A stretch of 47,657 nt of DNA, taken from the NCBI GenBank assembly GCA_902556205.1, contig CACDVH010000010.1, positions 1 to 47,657 of the forward strand. The letters run 5' to 3'. The notes beneath the pieces are model-generated. The model was not told the origin of the DNA, searched no databases, and saw nothing but the letters and a program-made list of their open reading frames with translations. A program made the translations under genes and the position numbers. Within the stretch, counting starts at the first letter, position 1. Every line of letters starts with the position of its first letter. Positions 45,181-47,657 of the stretch are shown piece by piece. Origin of the DNA: an uncultured Gammaproteobacteria bacterium. GTDB lineage: Bacteria > Pseudomonadota > Gammaproteobacteria > PS1 > Pseudothioglobaceae.

Positions 45181-45315
45181 TTGTCAAACAGTTAGTTCTC
45201 GATGTATAATCAAAATTATCAAGATAAAGGCTTTTTAAAGCGCTGCCTTGAAATAGTTTAAAAATAACTCCTAGTTATTTTTATTTATGGTCAACGCAAA
45301 TTTAAGAGGTGAGTT
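45181..45315 (+). promoter_or_regulatory. Promoter and structured leader of the trans-sulfuration-type gene
   Basis: TTGTCA (45181-45186) and TATAAT (45205-45210), 18 bp apart, form a good sigma70 promoter, so the transcript should start near 45217. The roughly 100-base leader begins ATCAAGATAAAGGC and can fold with GCCTTGA around 45244-45250. A second hairpin follows: AAAAATAAC (45260-45268) with GTTATTTTT (45274-45282) and a TCCTA loop. This is terminator-like but weak. The layout suggests a sensing or attenuation leader, perhaps for methionine or S-adenosylmethionine. It does not clearly match a riboswitch class I know. Confidence 0.5.
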
Positions 45316-46509
45316 ATGCTTGAAAAAAAACAAATCGGTCAATCTACTCAAAGTATCTGGAGCGGTGAACAAGAGCATGAGCTTTATGAACGCTCTACTC
45401 AAGTTCCCGTTGTTCATAGCGTCTCATTTGGCTATAAAGATATTGAGACTTGGCATAAAGTCGCCCTTGAAGTGGCTGAGGGTCACATTTATTCAAGAAA
45501 CACCAACCCGACAGTTCGAGCTTTTGAGGATAAAGTCAAAGAGCTTGAATGTGCTGAGGCTGCAACGAGTTTTGCATCAGGGATGGCTGCAATTAGTAAC
45601 ACACTAGCTACATTTTTAAAGCCTGGTAATCGCGTTGTCTCAATTAAAGATAGTTACGGGGGGACCAATGTCATATTTAATGAGTTTTTACCTCCTCTCA
45701 AAATCGAAGTTAGCCTCTGCGAAACTGGTGACTATGAGCAATTAGAATCCGAAATAGCAAAAGGCTGCACTCTTTTGTATCTTGAAACTCCAACAAACCC
45801 AACCATTAAAATCACTGACATTAAGCGGCTAAGCTTAGCAGCTAAAAAAGTAGGTGCACTAGTGGTTGTTGACAACACATTTGCAACTCCAATTAACCAA
45901 AATCCATTGTTGCTGGGTGCTGATATTACGCTTCACTCTGCCTCTAAGTACCTTGGTGGTCATGCTGATGCTCTTGGAGGAGTTGTCTGTGGCAACAAAG
46001 ACTTAGTTAAAAAGATTTATCACTACCGTGAAATCAATGGAGCAACGCTTGCACCAATGGATGCTTATAGTCTCTTAAGAGGTATGAAAACTTTAAAACT
46101 TAGGGTTGAAAGGCAAAATAAGAGTGCACTAAAGATTGCACAATACCTAGAACATCACCCTTTAGTTGAGCAAGTAAATTATCCAGGCCTAGAGTCTCAT
46201 CCAAGCCATGATATTGCAAAAAAACAAATGAACAGTGGCTATGGTGGAATGCTGAGTTTTTCGATTAAAGGCGGTCTAGAGGCGATTAAAGTGTTTCTAC
46301 CAAAACTCAAATATGCTCACATGGCAGCGAATCTCGGATGCGTTGAGACGGTCGTTGGACCGCCTCTAACGACAAGTCATGTAGAGTGCAGTGCTGAAGA
46401 GAGGATGGCTGCAGGCATTCCTGAGGGCTTGGTTAGGTATTCAACTGGCATCGAGGATGTGGAAGACCTGATTGAAGATTTAAATCAAGCATTTGCATAC
46501 ATTTCATAG
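45316..46509 (+). CDS. Cys/Met metabolism PLP enzyme, cystathionine gamma-synthase type
   Basis: A 397-residue fold-type I PLP enzyme. YSRNTNPTVRAFE near 59-71 and SFASGMAAI near 85-93 bind the phosphate, Asp186 lies in VVDNTFATP, and Lys211 in LHSASKYLGGHADALGG carries PLP. The loop SYGGTN (113-118) has Gly where methionine gamma-lyases have Cys, arguing for cystathionine gamma-synthase, cystathionine beta/gamma-lyase or homoserine sulfhydrylase activity. A GAGGTGAG ribosome-binding site precedes the ATG. The leader upstream suggests control by a sulfur metabolite. The M24 hydrolase gene follows after 10 bp, so they probably share a transcript. Confidence 0.85.
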   Translation: MLEKKQIGQSTQSIWSGEQEHELYERSTQVPVVHSVSFGYKDIETWHKVALEVAEGHIYSRNTNPTVRAFEDKVKELECAEAATSFASGMAAISNTLATFLKPGNRVVSIKDSYGGTNVIFNEFLPPLKIEVSLCETGDYEQLESEIAKGCTLLYLETPTNPTIKITDIKRLSLAAKKVGALVVVDNTFATPINQNPLLLGADITLHSASKYLGGHADALGGVVCGNKDLVKKIYHYREINGATLAPMDAYSLLRGMKTLKLRVERQNKSALKIAQYLEHHPLVEQVNYPGLESHPSHDIAKKQMNSGYGGMLSFSIKGGLEAIKVFLPKLKYAHMAANLGCVETVVGPPLTTSHVECSAEERMAAGIPEGLVRYSTGIEDVEDLIEDLNQAFAYIS

Positions 46510-46519
46510 GAGAAAATTC

Positions 46520-47657
46520 ATGAAAAAGGAGAGAAGAAGATTTAGTAAGGAAGAGTACATTGAAAGGCAGTTAAAGGTTCGCAACTCCATGATTGATTCC
46601 AATATTGATGCTCTTATTGTTTATGATCCTGCCAACATGTTTTGGCTAACGGGTTACGATGGCTGGTCATTTTATGTCCACCAGTGCGTTGTGCTCTCAA
46701 CGGATGGTGGCCTTTTTTGGTATGGCAGAGGCATCGATGCTAAGGGGGCAGAACTGACCACGGATCTCGATTTAAAAGATATCATTGCTTACCCTGATGA
46801 CTATGTCATGACACCTGAAAAGCATCCAATGGAGCATCTTGCTGGAATTTTAAAAGAAAAGGGACTTGGTAACAAAGTTATTGGACTTGAAAAGGACAAC
46901 TACTACTTCTCAGCCAGAGCTGCTGAATCTTTATATAGCTCTCTTCCAAATGCAAAATTCACTGATCAAACAGGCCTTGTAAACTGGCAAAGAGCGGTTA
47001 AATCTGAAACTGAAATAACTTACATGAAAAGAGCTGGTAAGGTAATCGAGGGTGTCTACAAAAGAGTTATGGAAGTTGCTGAGCCAGGGATGCGAAAAAA
47101 TGAATTAGTCGCTGAAATATATCATACAGGAGTCAAGGGTCATGAAGGTCACTATGGTGACTATGCCTCCTTTGTGCCCCTGATAGGGGCAGGTGAGGAG
47201 GCGGCGGCGTGTCACATGACATGGAACGACGAGCCGCTCAAGAACAATGAAGGCATGTTTTTGGAGCTTGGCGCTGCTTATGCAAGATATCACTGCCCAT
47301 GCTCGAGAACCTTATTTTTAGGATCGCCCCCAAAAGAGTACTTGGACATTGAAAAAGTAATCAACGAATGCATTGTAAATGCTATTGAAATGTTTAAGCC
47401 GGGTAATACTTGTGCACAGATTTCGGATAACTTTACTACTACACTCAAAAAGTACGGCTATGAAAAAAATAATCGTTGCGGCTATCCAATTGGCTGTAGT
47501 TACCCGCCAGATTGGGGTGAGCGAACTATGAGCCTAAGAGGGACCGATCAAACCGTTCTCGAGGAAAATATGACCTTCCACTTTATGCCAGCGATATGGT
47601 TTGATGACTGGGGATTTGAGATGACTGAGAGTATCCGTGTTGGTCAAAATGGTGGCG
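46520..47657 (+). CDS. M24-fold hydrolase, ectoine hydrolase/creatinase-like (partial at right edge)
   Basis: The frame opens with ATG after GGAGAAAATTC and runs 379 codons off the right end without a stop. The N-terminal creatinase/prolidase domain (about 1-155) holds ALIVYDPANMFWLTGYDG. The C-terminal pita-bread domain contains His232 in CHMTW and the segment GYPIGCSYPPDWGERTMSLR near 321-340, which resembles DoeA/EutD ectoine hydrolases. The two metal-binding Asp of true aminopeptidases P are replaced (Glu249 in LELG, Cys261 in CPCSRT), as in metal-free creatinase-type hydrolases. Expected length is about 400 residues, so little is missing. Substrate could be ectoine, creatine-like or another compact amide. 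Confidence 0.8.
   Translation, partial: MKKERRRFSKEEYIERQLKVRNSMIDSNIDALIVYDPANMFWLTGYDGWSFYVHQCVVLSTDGGLFWYGRGIDAKGAELTTDLDLKDIIAYPDDYVMTPEKHPMEHLAGILKEKGLGNKVIGLEKDNYYFSARAAESLYSSLPNAKFTDQTGLVNWQRAVKSETEITYMKRAGKVIEGVYKRVMEVAEPGMRKNELVAEIYHTGVKGHEGHYGDYASFVPLIGAGEEAAACHMTWNDEPLKNNEGMFLELGAAYARYHCPCSRTLFLGSPPKEYLDIEKVINECIVNAIEMFKPGNTCAQISDNFTTTLKKYGYEKNNRCGYPIGCSYPPDWGERTMSLRGTDQTVLEENMTFHFMPAIWFDDWGFEMTESIRVGQNGG

Noticed and set aside
45316-46509. Methionine gamma-lyase as identity of the PLP enzyme
   Set aside because: The active-site loop reads SYGGTN; the Cys typical of methionine gamma-lyases is Gly here.
1-47657. tRNA, rRNA, CRISPR arrays, insertion sequences and prophage genes
   Set aside because: Looked for on both strands; no cloverleaf-like genes, regular repeat-spacer arrays, transposases, integrases or phage structural genes were seen by eye.

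Overview
The window reads as an AT-rich (about 37-40% GC by eye, not counted), tightly packed bacterial chromosome segment. The housekeeping proteins (RppH, GlaR/GlaH/LhgO, PuuA/PuuB-type enzymes, PotFGHI, HemJ, FtsY, TrmL, PrmC) look gammaproteobacterial. The high density of uptake systems, short spacers and several convergent gene pairs with overlapping ends fit a streamlined marine heterotroph. A SUP05/Thioglobus-like relative is plausible but cannot be proved here. No rRNA, tRNA, CRISPR, IS or prophage signal was seen.

Region 1 (1-13104) holds two divergent operons that meet at a 365-bp control region. Leftward: a tripartite tricarboxylate-type transporter (tctC, tctB, tctA), a sulfatase/phosphonate monoester hydrolase-like enzyme and a class I glutamine amidotransferase cut by the window edge. 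Rightward: a five-part branched-chain amino acid/urea/amide-type ABC transporter followed by an N,N-dimethylformamidase (DMFase)-like large subunit. The matching DMFase small subunit is fused in frame to the C-terminus of the second permease, yet has its own strong ribosome-binding site and ATG. The control region carries three near-identical copies of a GTTCGTATACGAAC-type palindrome, and a fourth copy lies 18 kb away in front of the polyamine genes. This is the best candidate for an undescribed system: coupled import and hydrolysis of an unknown amide or N-substituted formamide.

Region 2 (13129-15695) holds murD, a Bax inhibitor-1/YccA-like membrane protein and rppH.

Region 3 (15690-30265) is a polyamine and glutarate catabolic island: the regulator glaR (csiR), glutarate hydroxylase glaH (csiD), lhgO, an amidotransferase, an agmatinase-type ureohydrolase, a PuuB-like oxidase, a class III aminotransferase, a PuuA-like gamma-glutamylpolyamine synthetase, a PotFGHI-type transporter and a GabD-type dehydrogenase. 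Together they could convert agmatine, putrescine and possibly cadaverine to succinate, and glutarate through L-2-hydroxyglutarate to 2-oxoglutarate.

Region 4 (30389-37492) covers threonine and cysteine metabolism (hom, thrC, cysM), a polar amino acid ABC transporter and threonine aldolase. Region 5 (37501-45090) is housekeeping: hemJ, ftsY, phhB, hemC, argH, fmt, trmL, prmC and an EamA exporter. Region 6 (45181-47657) has a leader with terminator-like structure, a cystathionine gamma-synthase-type PLP enzyme and an M24-fold hydrolase cut by the right edge that resembles ectoine hydrolase/creatinase.
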